This document shows positions 16,259 to 23,425 of a stretch of 64,000 nucleotides of DNA, piece after piece. The notes below the pieces were generated by a model. That model had not been told where the DNA came from and ran no database searches. It was given only the letters and a program-made list of their open reading frames with translations. Both the position numbers and the translations under genes were made by a program. Source of the stretch: Halobium salinum (GTDB lineage Archaea > Halobacteriota > Halobacteria > Halobacteriales > Haloferacaceae); assembly GCF_026586625.1 (NCBI RefSeq), contig NZ_JAODIW010000010.1, positions 124,001 through 188,000 of the forward strand, written 5' to 3'. Within the stretch, counting starts at the first letter, position 1, and every line of letters starts with the position of its first letter.

Positions 16259-16696
16259 ATGCCTCTCAAGGACATCATCAGGACACGCGACGAGTTGGTG
16301 ACGGCGACAGAAGACGAGAGCTGCGAGACGCTGGCGAAGCGGATGCACGACAAGAAGGTCGGGTCCGTCGTCGTCGAGCGAGACGACAGACCGGTAGGAA
16401 TCGTCACGGACCGCGACCTCTGCATCCACTGTGTCGCGGAGGGGAAGGACGCGAAGAACACGCCGGCGAAGGACGTAATGAACTCGAAGGTCCACACCGT
16501 CGAGGGTGACACGGGCGTCTACGAAGCCTGCAAGGCGATGCGGGAACACAGCGTCCGTCGGCTCCCGGTCACCGAGAACGGGAGGTTGGCGGGCATCGTC
16601 ACCGTCGACGACATGCTCGTGCTCCTCGAAGACGAGATGCACGACCTCAGCGACGTCGTCCGGGCGGAGTCGCCGCCGTACGAGAAGCCGGCCTGA
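16259..16696 (+). CDS. CBS-domain pair protein
   Basis: The 145-residue protein consists of two CBS motifs (about 8-65 and 73-130). Each has the typical V-x-x-x-x-x-L-x-G-I-V-T-x-D pattern: RPVGIVTDRDL and RLAGIVTVDDML. Stand-alone CBS pairs bind adenine nucleotides or S-adenosyl compounds and act as sensors for partner proteins. The C-terminus is a short charged tail. A leader of about 43 bases, a perfect Shine-Dalgarno and a palindrome over the TATA box suggest this gene is actively regulated. The partner is unknown. Confidence 0.9.
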   Translation: MPLKDIIRTRDELVTATEDESCETLAKRMHDKKVGSVVVERDDRPVGIVTDRDLCIHCVAEGKDAKNTPAKDVMNSKVHTVEGDTGVYEACKAMREHSVRRLPVTENGRLAGIVTVDDMLVLLEDEMHDLSDVVRAESPPYEKPA

Positions 16697-16725
16697 GCCG
16701 ACGACTCGACCCCGGTTCGGCCGAG

Positions 16726-16739
16726 CAGACCCCGGTCTG
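16726..16739. terminator. Hairpin between convergent CBS and tpiA genes
   Basis: CAGACC (16726-16731) and GGTCTG (16734-16739) are perfectly complementary around CC, too tight a loop for a full hairpin but able to form four or five pairs. It lies between the two convergent stop codons. A T-run (CGTTTTTGTG, near 16808-16817) is on the plus strand downstream. Confidence 0.35.
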
Positions 16740-16826
16740 TTCGGCCGCACCGGCGGGTCGAACCGAGACGAACGAGGCGAACCGAGTCGAGTGGACTCCT
16801 TCTCTCCGTTTTTGTGCCGGGGCCAG

Positions 16827-17471
16827 CTACAGCGGACTTACGAGGTCTTCGAGCACCGCCCGCGGGTCGTCGGCCTTCGCGACGCCCGAGGCGAGCAGGA
16901 CCCCCTCCGCACCGAGGTCGCCCGCGGCGTCCACGTCCTCGCCCGTCGAGACGCCGGCGCCGCAGTACACCGCGACGGCGTCGTCGACGGCGTTCGCCGC
17001 GGCGACGGCGTCCTCGACGATGTCCGGGTCCGCGGAGGCGACCGACACGTCGCCGCCGATGAGCTCCGGAGGCTCGACCGCCACCGCGTCGGGGCCGAGG
17101 GCGGCGACGGCGCCGACCTGGTCGGGGTTGTTCGCACAGACGCAGGTCTCGAGGCCGGCGCGCTCGGCGGCGTCCATCGCCGCGTCGATGTCGGCGAGTT
17201 TGAGGCGCTTCTCCGAGTGGTTGATTAGCGTCCCGCTCGCCCCCGCGTCGGCGACGGCCTCGGCGAGCGTGCTCCCGGTGTGGCTCCCGTGCTCGACCGC
17301 GGAGACGTGCTGTGCCCACGTCTCGACGCCCGTGTCTGCGACGGCCGGGAGGTGAGCCGCCTGCGGTGCGACCCCGATGCGCGCGCCGGACTCCTCTGCC
17401 ACGTCGCGGGCGGCAGTGGCGATTTCGACCGGGTCGACGTCGTACGCCTTCAGGTTGACGAGGACGAACAT
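16827..17471 (-). CDS. tpiA: Triosephosphate isomerase
   Basis: At 214 residues this is the compact archaeal form of the enzyme that interconverts dihydroxyacetone phosphate and glyceraldehyde 3-phosphate in glycolysis and gluconeogenesis. The catalytic residues are visible: Lys8 in VLVNLKAY, His85 in LINHSEKR, and Glu133 in VEPPELIGG. The phosphate loop is GAGVSTGED (171-179). A CCTTTTGCG box about 27 bases before ATG 17471 supports this start and a leaderless mRNA. Longer starts add Arg/Pro-rich residues not seen in the family. Confidence 0.95.
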   Translation of the reverse strand: MFVLVNLKAYDVDPVEIATAARDVAEESGARIGVAPQAAHLPAVADTGVETWAQHVSAVEHGSHTGSTLAEAVADAGASGTLINHSEKRLKLADIDAAMDAAERAGLETCVCANNPDQVGAVAALGPDAVAVEPPELIGGDVSVASADPDIVEDAVAAANAVDDAVAVYCGAGVSTGEDVDAAGDLGAEGVLLASGVAKADDPRAVLEDLVSPL

Positions 17472-17555
17472 ACCTGGAGGGTTCGTCGCAGGGCGCAAAA
17501 GGGTTCGTGGTTCGGCGAAATTCGGCGTCGTTCGACGAGGGTCCCTGCCTCGCAC

Positions 17556-18677
17556 TCAGCGACGCTCGACCGCCTCGGCGACCGCCTCCACCGCGTCGAT
17601 GGAGAGTTCGTGGTCGGCGGCGATGCGCTCGGCCTCGGCGGGGGAGAGCCTCGGCCGGTCTCCCTGCCTCCCGGCCCGACGACCCGTCCCGTTCCCGTGC
17701 TCGTGGCGGTGGACCGGCTCCAGCGTCTCGTCGCTCACTTCGAGGTTCACCGCGTCCCAGCGGGTGTAGTGGCCCATCGCGTCGAAGTACGCCTTCGTCG
17801 CGCGACGCTCGTCGCGGTCGAACTCGGCCGTCAGGAGGCCCTCCTCACCGACGAGCGGACCGGCCTTCACGACGCCGGCGGGGTTGACGAGCATGCTCCC
17901 GCCGGCGGCGACGTTGAAGCCGAGTTCGTCCTCGGTGAACCCCTCCGGGGCGCCCTCGCTCATGTAGGCCGAACAGGAGAGCACGAACGACTGCGTCTCG
18001 AAGGCGTACTCCCGGACCGCGGGGTAGATGTCGCAGGTGTCGCGGGCCGCGCCGTCCTCGGCGCGGGATTTGTCGCCGGGGTGGCCGTTCTGCGTCCAGA
18101 AGCCGGGCCAGACGGCCGTGTGAATCTCCTCGCCCATCGCACACAGCGCCGCCTTCGACAGCGTCATGTGGTTCTCGTAGCAGACGAGGCCCCCCAAGCG
18201 GCCGAGGTCGGTGTCGTGGACCTGCAGACTCGACGGGTCGCCGCGGCCCCAGATGGCCCGCTCCTCGTGGGTGGGCATGAGTTTGCGGTGGACCCGGACG
18301 AGTTCTCCCGACCGGTCGAAGAAGAACATGGAGTTGTACAGCGTCTCGCTCCCCGTCCGGTCGCTTCGCTCGTTCGTCCCGAGCACGAGGTGGAGGTCCG
18401 CGTCGTCGACGGCGTCGCCGATGACTTCGACCGCCTCGTCGTCGACGGCGAGACTGTTCCGGTTCAACTCGACGACGAGGTCGGTCCACCGCGGGATGGA
18501 GACGCTCCCGCGCCAGTAGGGGTAGCCCGGGAAGAACGTCTCCGGGAAGGCGAGCAGGTCGACGTCCTCCCGACCGGCCTCCTCGATGTACGAACAGGTC
18601 AGGTCGAGCGTCGCCGCCTTGTCGTGGTAGACGGGTTCGACCTGTGCCGCGCCGAGCGTGAACGACTCTCGTGGCAT
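17556..18677 (-). CDS. Nitrilase superfamily carbon-nitrogen hydrolase
   Basis: The 373-residue protein has the nitrilase-fold catalytic set: Glu46 in AFPETFFPGYP, Lys132 in VHRKLMPTHEER and Cys166 in GLVCYENH. The THEER extension and C-x-EN pattern resemble true nitrilases (branch 1) and cyanide hydratases more than amidases, with Tyr replacing the usual Trp after the Cys. Another nitrilase trait is the length, though residues 320-373 form a His/Arg-rich, then acidic, tail that is not part of the catalytic fold. It probably hydrolyses a nitrile or amide in the cytoplasm; the substrate is unknown. No linked amino-acid pathway genes are present. Confidence 0.85.
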   Translation of the reverse strand: MPRESFTLGAAQVEPVYHDKAATLDLTCSYIEEAGREDVDLLAFPETFFPGYPYWRGSVSIPRWTDLVVELNRNSLAVDDEAVEVIGDAVDDADLHLVLGTNERSDRTGSETLYNSMFFFDRSGELVRVHRKLMPTHEERAIWGRGDPSSLQVHDTDLGRLGGLVCYENHMTLSKAALCAMGEEIHTAVWPGFWTQNGHPGDKSRAEDGAARDTCDIYPAVREYAFETQSFVLSCSAYMSEGAPEGFTEDELGFNVAAGGSMLVNPAGVVKAGPLVGEEGLLTAEFDRDERRATKAYFDAMGHYTRWDAVNLEVSDETLEPVHRHEHGNGTGRRAGRQGDRPRLSPAEAERIAADHELSIDAVEAVAEAVERR

Positions 18678-18946
18678 GTGGTGTCGACTGGCGTGGAGTC
18701 GTGAAGGTCCCTCCGGTCGCGGCGAGCGGGGCGGTGGAGTCGGCGCGTCAAAAGGACGGAGAAAGGAGACAGCGAAGGGTGTGACACCGGGAGCGAGCGT
18801 CAGGTGGGGACGGAGAGCGCAAGAGAGAGTGAGAGCGCCCGGAGAGAGGAGAGGCTGCCCAGAACGGGGACACGCAGGGGAGTGGGGTGCCGAGAGAGAC
18901 GGTGAGCGGGGCGGAGTCGGATGGAGGGTTTCCGCGGACTGCAGCG

Positions 18947-19384
18947 TCAGACCGTCTCGTTCGACTCGGTGTCGTTGCCGGCCATCTCGTCGTCGGCTGT
19001 GGCATTGCCCTCGGTGCCGTTCTCGGCGGTTCCGTTTTCGGCAGTCCCGTTTCCGGATTCGGTGCCGGTCGTCTCCTCACCGGTTTCGTTGCCGACGGAC
19101 CCGTTCCCCGTCTCGTCTTCGGTGGTCTCGTTGTCGCCGACTTCACCCTCGGTGGTTTCGTTGCCGCCGAGTTCGCCTTCGGTGGTCTCCTCACCGCCGA
19201 CTTCACCTTCGGTCGTCTCCTCGCCACCGGCCGGGTTCTCCTCGCCAGAGGCGTTGCCCGTCTCGTTGCCGCCGCCGGTACTGCCGCCACAGCCGGCGAG
19301 GCCGGCCATCGTCGCGACGCCAGCGGCGCCGACTGCCTTCAGCATCGTGCGACGTGAGCGCGTCGAAGAGTTTTCGTCTGTCAT
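18947..19384 (-). CDS. Tat lipoprotein with sequon-rich low-complexity repeats
   Basis: The 145-residue protein has twin arginines (11-12, SRRTMLKAVG) and a lipobox LAGC (Cys32), so it should be folded, exported by Tat and lipid-anchored outside. The mature part consists almost only of Gly, Glu, Thr, Asn and Asp. Four tandem 10-residue units of the GGxETTEGEV type occupy about residues 52-91. About twelve N-x-S/T sequons (for example Asn40, 44, 75, 85, 94, 99, 112) make it a likely N-glycosylated stalk or spacer. No enzymatic domain is present. It has a divergent, well-separated position from the neighbouring regulator. Confidence 0.7.
   Translation of the reverse strand: MTDENSSTRSRRTMLKAVGAAGVATMAGLAGCGGSTGGGNETGNASGEENPAGGEETTEGEVGGEETTEGELGGNETTEGEVGDNETTEDETGNGSVGNETGEETTGTESGNGTAENGTAENGTEGNATADDEMAGNDTESNETV
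19111..19230. repeat. Four tandem 30-bp repeats inside the lipoprotein gene
   Basis: Four consecutive 30-base units (19111-19140, 19141-19170, 19171-19200, 19201-19230) share the core TTCGGTGGTYTC and end in CGCCGA or similar. They are in frame and encode the 10-residue acidic/sequon repeats of the lipoprotein. In-frame repeats of this kind can change copy number between strains. Confidence 0.8.
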
Positions 19385-19555
19385 CTGGGGTTCACGGGCC
19401 GTCTGGCCCGGTCGGAGGGAGACGCGGGACCGAAAAGAGCGTTCTAACCGAAGCGTCGAAACCCACGGTTGGCTCACCGGTGAGACGCCTCGTATCGGAA
19501 GAAGACGGGGAGAATACGGGAGTGCTACCGGGTCGGTCAGGTTCGACCCAGCGGG

Positions 19556-20461
19556 TCAGTCGTCCGCGTGGGCGCCGACGGCGGGACCACCCTCCAGCGT
19601 GGGGCGCTCGGCGAGCGCCGCGTCGACCTCGGGGGTGACGCGGGTGAGCACCGCACCGCCGTCACGCTCCCGCTCGACTAGTCCCGCCTCGTCGAGTCGG
19701 GAGAGGTGGTGCGAGACCGTACTCGGCGCGCGGTCCAACGCCTCGGCGAGCGCGGAGACGCTCACCGGGCCACGGCGAGCGACTGCGAACAGCACCCCGG
19801 CCGCGGCCTCGTCGGCCAGTGCGGCGGTCAGTTCGGGCATCTCGTCGTCCGCCGGGAAGTAGCGGAGTTTCCCGCGAATCTTCTCGCCGAACACCAGGCC
19901 CTCGGCCTCGAGGACGCGGGTGTGGTACCGCGCGGTCGAGCGCGACACGTCCGCCCGTTTCGCGACTTCGCTCACGGCGATACCGGGCGCGTCGCCGACG
20001 ACTTCGAACACCGCGGCGCGGTGGTCGTTCTCCAGCGGGTCGGAGTCGTCGTACCGGCTGTAGCCGCCGACCAGCAGCGGCACCGAGGGGAGCCCCTCCG
20101 CACCGCCCGACCGTGCGAGGTCGAGGGCGTGTTCGCCGCGCTCGCGGAGGTCGTCGAACGCGAGTTCGCCCAGCGCGTCGATGCCGGCCCCGTCGACGTG
20201 TGCCGTCCCCGCGCTCCCGTGGAGCAGCGCGTCGGTGAACGGAGCGTCCGCGAGCGAGGTGCTCGCCGAGACGCTCTCACCCGCCACCGCACTCACACCT
20301 CCACTAGCCGACGCATCGACGAGGTGTGCGCCGGCAGCCTGACCCGCGAGAACCGGGTCGTGTTCGGGCGCACCCGTGTCGGCGGCCATCGCCGCGGCCG
20401 GTGCGACGCCGGCGACGACGAGCAGGAGGGCGACCAGCGCGACGAACGGAACGTCACGCAT
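19556..20461 (-). CDS. Membrane-anchored transcriptional regulator with two winged-helix domains
   Basis: The 301-residue protein starts with a clear signal or anchor helix (residues 4-27, MRDVPFVALVALLLVVAGVAP). An Ala/Ser/Gly-rich segment of about 95 residues and a short hydrophobic stretch (LPSVPLLVGGYSRYDD, 124-139) follow. The rest is two helix-turn-helix domains: 146-205 (IAVSEVAKRADVSRSTARYHTRVLEAEGL) and 211-275 (VSVSALAEALDRAPSTVSHHLSRLDEAGL). The sequence suggests an N-terminal sensor outside or in the membrane and DNA-binding domains inside, though only one strong helix is visible. Target genes are unknown. ATG 20461 is used; an ATG 3 codons upstream is possible. Confidence 0.78.
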   Translation of the reverse strand: MRDVPFVALVALLLVVAGVAPAAAMAADTGAPEHDPVLAGQAAGAHLVDASASGGVSAVAGESVSASTSLADAPFTDALLHGSAGTAHVDGAGIDALGELAFDDLRERGEHALDLARSGGAEGLPSVPLLVGGYSRYDDSDPLENDHRAAVFEVVGDAPGIAVSEVAKRADVSRSTARYHTRVLEAEGLVFGEKIRGKLRYFPADDEMPELTAALADEAAAGVLFAVARRGPVSVSALAEALDRAPSTVSHHLSRLDEAGLVERERDGGAVLTRVTPEVDAALAERPTLEGGPAVGAHADD

Positions 20462-20850
20462 GGCGGGCACCGGCCGCCGTGCGGTCGGATATCGCCACGT
20501 TCGAGGTCCGCGTCTGGGGTGGCATTGCCCGGCGTTGGCTATCGACGCTTATAGCCCTCTCGGCCGGCGTGATGGGAGAGTAACAGGAATGCGGGGGGAA
20601 TAGCCGTTCGTGAGCCATCCCCAGTTGCTGGGACCACTGATGACACTGGGGCGGCGGTAGGGTAGTGTTGTAGCAGTGCTGTAGATGGAACAGTCAACCG
20701 CGAGCGAGGGCCTCGTTCGCGGGCTTCGCCCGCTCACATCGAGGCGGCTTCGCCGCCTCGCACTGCCCGAGCGAGCGGCCCTTTTTGGTCGAGCTTTTTG
20801 GGCCGAGCGGTGGCCGCGAAGCGGCCACCCGAGGCGTAAAACGGTCGGTG
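20462..20850. other. Intergenic region with stacked palindromes
   Basis: These 389 bases between the membrane-anchored regulator and aMBF1 hold no credible gene. The part at 20584-20697 is featureless and less GC-rich. The part at 20698-20829 is dense in hairpins, described separately. Two TTTTT runs (20782-20786 and 20795-20799) lie on the plus strand between the hairpins. Confidence 0.5.
20698..20829. repeat. Cluster of four inverted repeats with TTCG/GAA loops
   Basis: CCGCGAGCGAGG (20698-20709) faces CCTCGTTCGCGG (20711-20722) with one mismatch. GCGGGC (20719-20724) pairs with GCCCGC (20728-20733) and overlaps the first, so the two are alternatives. GAGGCGG (20741-20747) pairs with CCGCCTC (20753-20759) around CTTCG. 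GGTGGCCGC (20809-20817) pairs with GCGGCCACC (20821-20829) around GAA. The last lies 22 bases beyond the aMBF1 stop and could act in its 3'-end formation. Confidence 0.65.
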
Positions 20851-21378
20851 CTAGTCCTTCCGCTTCACCACGTCGCCGAGGGTCGTCGTCGTCGACGAAC
20901 CGCTCGACCACTCGGTGTCGTCGTCGCTGTCGCCCTCGGTGAGGGAGATACCGAGCTTCCGTTCGAGTTTCTTCTGGACGGCGTCGCTCGGGAGCATGTC
21001 GCCGCGCTCCAGTTTGCGGATGAGGCTCGCCTTCTCGTTGAGTTCGCCCGCGAGGTCCTCCTGGCTCAGACCCTTGTTCTCGCGGGCCTGCCGGATACGC
21101 TGGTCGTAGTCGGTGGCGACCTCCTCCATGTCGTCGAACATGTCGCGACGGCGGCGCGTGGAGCCGCCGGAGCTCGAACTGGACGAGGACGAAGAACTCG
21201 ACGAGGAAGACGACGAAGACGACGAGGTGGAGTACTTCGTCGACGTGCTGGACGTCGACTCCGTGCGCACCTCGGTGCCGAAGCCCTTGCAGTTCTCGCA
21301 GAGTTCGAGCTCGGCGCCCTCGACTTTCGTGGTGGTGAGTGACCCCTTCTCGGCGCCACACATCTCACACTGGGGCAT
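20851..21378 (-). CDS. Archaeal multiprotein bridging factor 1 (aMBF1)
   Basis: The 175-residue protein has an N-terminal zinc ribbon (CxxC pairs at Cys4/Cys7 and Cys27/Cys30) and a C-terminal Cro/XRE helix-turn-helix (about 92-147, with RQARENKGLSQEDLAGELNEKASLIRKLERG), the architecture of archaeal MBF1. In archaea MBF1 associates with the small ribosomal subunit rather than acting as a classical transcription cofactor. The linker contains a run of 19 serines (residues 52-70), far longer than usual. ATG 21378 lies 27 bases from a strong TATA box, giving a leaderless mRNA. Confidence 0.92.
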   Translation of the reverse strand: MPQCEMCGAEKGSLTTTKVEGAELELCENCKGFGTEVRTESTSSTSTKYSTSSSSSSSSSSSSSSSSSSSGGSTRRRRDMFDDMEEVATDYDQRIRQARENKGLSQEDLAGELNEKASLIRKLERGDMLPSDAVQKKLERKLGISLTEGDSDDDTEWSSGSSTTTTLGDVVKRKD

Positions 21379-21400
21379 ACCCTCCGGTAACGGTCCTCGG

Positions 21401-21409
21401 GGTATAAAA
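21401..21409 (-). promoter_or_regulatory. Strong TATA box of aMBF1
   Basis: On the minus strand TTTTATACC is centred 27 bases before ATG 21378. It is the clearest core promoter in this part of the window and fits a leaderless, strongly expressed gene. Confidence 0.65.
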
Positions 21410-21573
21410 TACACGACGTGTGTGGTCGGTGCGGGCAGGCGAACCCCTCGGTCCTACGGTTGGCAGGTCGGCGAGACGGCCGGCGATGGACCCCCGGCCG
21501 TCGTGGCGCTCAGTCATCCACACCCCCGCGTCAGCGCGTCGCGGACCGATGAAACGGTCCGCTCGCGTTGCGC

Positions 21574-22089
21574 TCAGTCGTCTTCGAACCGCCACCGCGT
21601 CGCGTCCGTCGGGTAGTCCGACCACGCGAGCACCGTCTCCGGACGAATCGCGAAGACGGGCGTCCCGTGTTCGATGCCGTACTTCTCCGCGTAGGCGGCG
21701 TCGATTGAAACCAGTCGCTCCGCGTCGGCGATTTCGGGAGTCAACTTCTCCGCGAGGCCCTCGACGATGACCACGTCCTCGCCGCTCTCACAGTGGACCG
21801 CGAGCCGGGGGTCGGCATCGACGTTCCGCACCCATCGCGTGCGCTCGCCGCCGCCACAGTGGAACGTTCCGTCGACGACGACCCCCCAGACGGGCCGGGT
21901 GTGTGGACGGCTGTCCGGCCCGGTCGTCGCGACCCAGAACGTCCGGTCCTCGCGCAGTCGGGCGAGGACGTGGGACCACGGGAGGAGCCCCTCCTCGTCT
22001 TCCGGGATGCCGTACTCCGACTGGGTGGTCGGACGGTCGCGGTGTGCGTTCGGCGGTGTCGACGGGTCGTTGGGGTCGTCCCCGGTCAT
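21574..22089 (-). CDS. Pyridoxamine 5'-phosphate oxidase-like (split-barrel flavin/F420) protein
   Basis: The 171-residue protein has the split-barrel layout of the PNPOx/F420-dependent family: LLPWSHVLARLREDRTFWVATTGPDSRPHTRPVWGVVVDGTFHCGG followed by RTRWVRNVDADPRLAVHCESGEDVVIVEG. The pattern matches small stand-alone members often annotated as general-stress or F420-binding proteins, not the vitamin B6 enzyme. It likely binds FMN or F420 and reduces an unknown substrate. It is separate from the hisC operon by 66 bases on the same strand and may be read through. Confidence 0.8.
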   Translation of the reverse strand: MTGDDPNDPSTPPNAHRDRPTTQSEYGIPEDEEGLLPWSHVLARLREDRTFWVATTGPDSRPHTRPVWGVVVDGTFHCGGGERTRWVRNVDADPRLAVHCESGEDVVIVEGLAEKLTPEIADAERLVSIDAAYAEKYGIEHGTPVFAIRPETVLAWSDYPTDATRWRFEDD

Positions 22090-22154
22090 CGCCGAAGGGG
22101 AGGCGACGCGACGTGAAAAGCAGGCGGGTCCGCTCGACTTTCGACTCGCCCGAC

Positions 22155-22781
22155 TCAGCGAAGGTCCGACCACGCGCCCCAGAAGCGCTGGAGCGCCGTG
22201 ATGTGGCCGACGACGGCGAAGAGGACGAGCAGGAGCCCGACGATGCCCAGATTCAGGGGCCCGACCGAGATGAACGGGCTGGGGACGACGGCGGCGGCGA
22301 CACCCGCGATACCGATGAGCGCGAGGCGGTCGGCGCGGCCGAGGAGGCCGCCGTACTGGCGACCGAGGCCGACGGCCTGAATCTGCGTGCCGAGATAGGA
22401 GGTCATCAGGACGCCCGTGACGGCCGCGAGACCGAGCACGAGGCCTCCGTTCTCCGAAATCCCGAGTGCGAGGCCGACGATGACGGCGATGTCGGCGTAG
22501 CGGTCGAGCACGTGGTCGAGCAGGTCGCCGCCGTCGCTGGCGACGTTCTGGCGTCGGGCGAGCGCCCCGTCGAGGAGGTCGAGCCAGCCGTTCAGGAAGA
22601 CGAACAGCGCGCCGAGCGCGTAGTAAAGGGGGTCGGCGATGGCGAACGCGACCCCGGCGGCGACCGCGAAGCCGAAGGCGATGACGCTCACGCCGTCGGG
22701 CGTCAGCCCGACGCTGTCGGCGGCGCCGACGAACGGGTCGAGCAGGCGGTCCGCGAGGGGTCGGAACTGGTCGAGCGTCAT
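22155..22781 (-). CDS. CDP-alcohol phosphatidyltransferase (archaetidyl-phosphate transferase family)
   Basis: This 208-residue integral membrane enzyme has about six helices. The family signature is intact in WLDLLDGALARRQ...GDLLDHVLDRYAD: D-x2-D-G-x2-A-R-x8-G-x3-D-x3-D, with the four Asp residues that bind two metal ions. It transfers an archaetidyl group from a CDP-activated lipid to a small alcohol phosphate, in archaea typically glycerol or inositol phosphate; which one cannot be read here. ATG 22781 overlaps the stop of the upstream kinase gene (ATGA), so it is the last gene of a coupled operon with hisC. Confidence 0.88.
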   Translation of the reverse strand: MTLDQFRPLADRLLDPFVGAADSVGLTPDGVSVIAFGFAVAAGVAFAIADPLYYALGALFVFLNGWLDLLDGALARRQNVASDGGDLLDHVLDRYADIAVIVGLALGISENGGLVLGLAAVTGVLMTSYLGTQIQAVGLGRQYGGLLGRADRLALIGIAGVAAAVVPSPFISVGPLNLGIVGLLLVLFAVVGHITALQRFWGAWSDLR

Positions 22782-23425
22782 CGGTCGGGGTCCGTGGCCT
22801 CCGTCCGGTCGGTCTCGTCCGGCCGGCCGTCGTCCGCCGTCGATTCCGTGGCGCCATGGTCGTCGGCTTGTGCTCCGAACCCGGGCTCGCCGAGGTAGTC
22901 CACGAAGTCCACCGTGCCGGCGCTCGGCTCGCGCTCGCCACGAATCACGGCCTCGATTGCGGCGGCGACGGTCTCGGGCGATTCGCCGGTCGTGTCGATT
23001 TCGTACACCTTCTCGGCGCCGTGGCGCTCGAAGGCTTCGGAGAGAATCACGTCGAGCGCCTCGCTCTCTGCGTTCTCGCGGGCTTTGGCCGTCGAGTCGC
23101 CCCGGCCGACCAGCCGGTCTTCGAGCTTTCCGGGCGCACAGCGGAGGACGACGACCCGGTCGGCGTCCAACCGGTGGGCGAGGTGGGATTCGACCACCAC
23201 GACCTCCTCGGCACCGGCCTCGGGGTGCCACGCGATGTCCTCCTGTTCGCCGATCCACTCGACGACGGCGTCGAGGTCGGCGACGAGGGAGCCGCGCTGC
23301 TCGTCGCGCTCGGTCCAGAGGTCGTGGTCGTCGATGATGTCGTTGAGGTGGACCACCTTGGCGTCGAGCAGGTCCGTCGCCGTCGTCTTCCCCGTCCCCG
23401 GGGTGCCGGTGACGACGACCCTCAC
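22778..23425 (-). CDS. Adenylate kinase-type P-loop nucleotide kinase
   Basis: The 215-residue protein begins MRVVVTGTPGTGKTTATDLL with a P-loop at residues 7-15 and continues with HLNDIIDDHDLW and a LID-like RLVGRGDSTAKARENAESEAL. This is the small archaeal adenylate kinase/Fap7 (hCINAP) class, which has roles in nucleotide metabolism and in 18S/16S rRNA maturation in relatives. The C-terminal 45 residues are acidic and probably disordered. It starts at GTG 23425, overlapping the hisC stop by GTGA, and ends overlapping the next gene by ATGA. Confidence 0.88.
   Translation of the reverse strand: MRVVVTGTPGTGKTTATDLLDAKVVHLNDIIDDHDLWTERDEQRGSLVADLDAVVEWIGEQEDIAWHPEAGAEEVVVVESHLAHRLDADRVVVLRCAPGKLEDRLVGRGDSTAKARENAESEALDVILSEAFERHGAEKVYEIDTTGESPETVAAAIEAVIRGEREPSAGTVDFVDYLGEPGFGAQADDHGATESTADDGRPDETDRTEATDPDR

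Noticed and set aside
16216-16509. Out-of-frame ATG at the predicted transcription start of the CBS gene
   Set aside because: The frame is Arg-rich and overlaps the conserved CBS domains in another frame; the Shine-Dalgarno favours 16259.
20584-20850. Possible tRNA or insertion-sequence remnant
   Set aside because: Hairpins are present but no cloverleaf, TTCGA loop or transposase fragment could be recognised.
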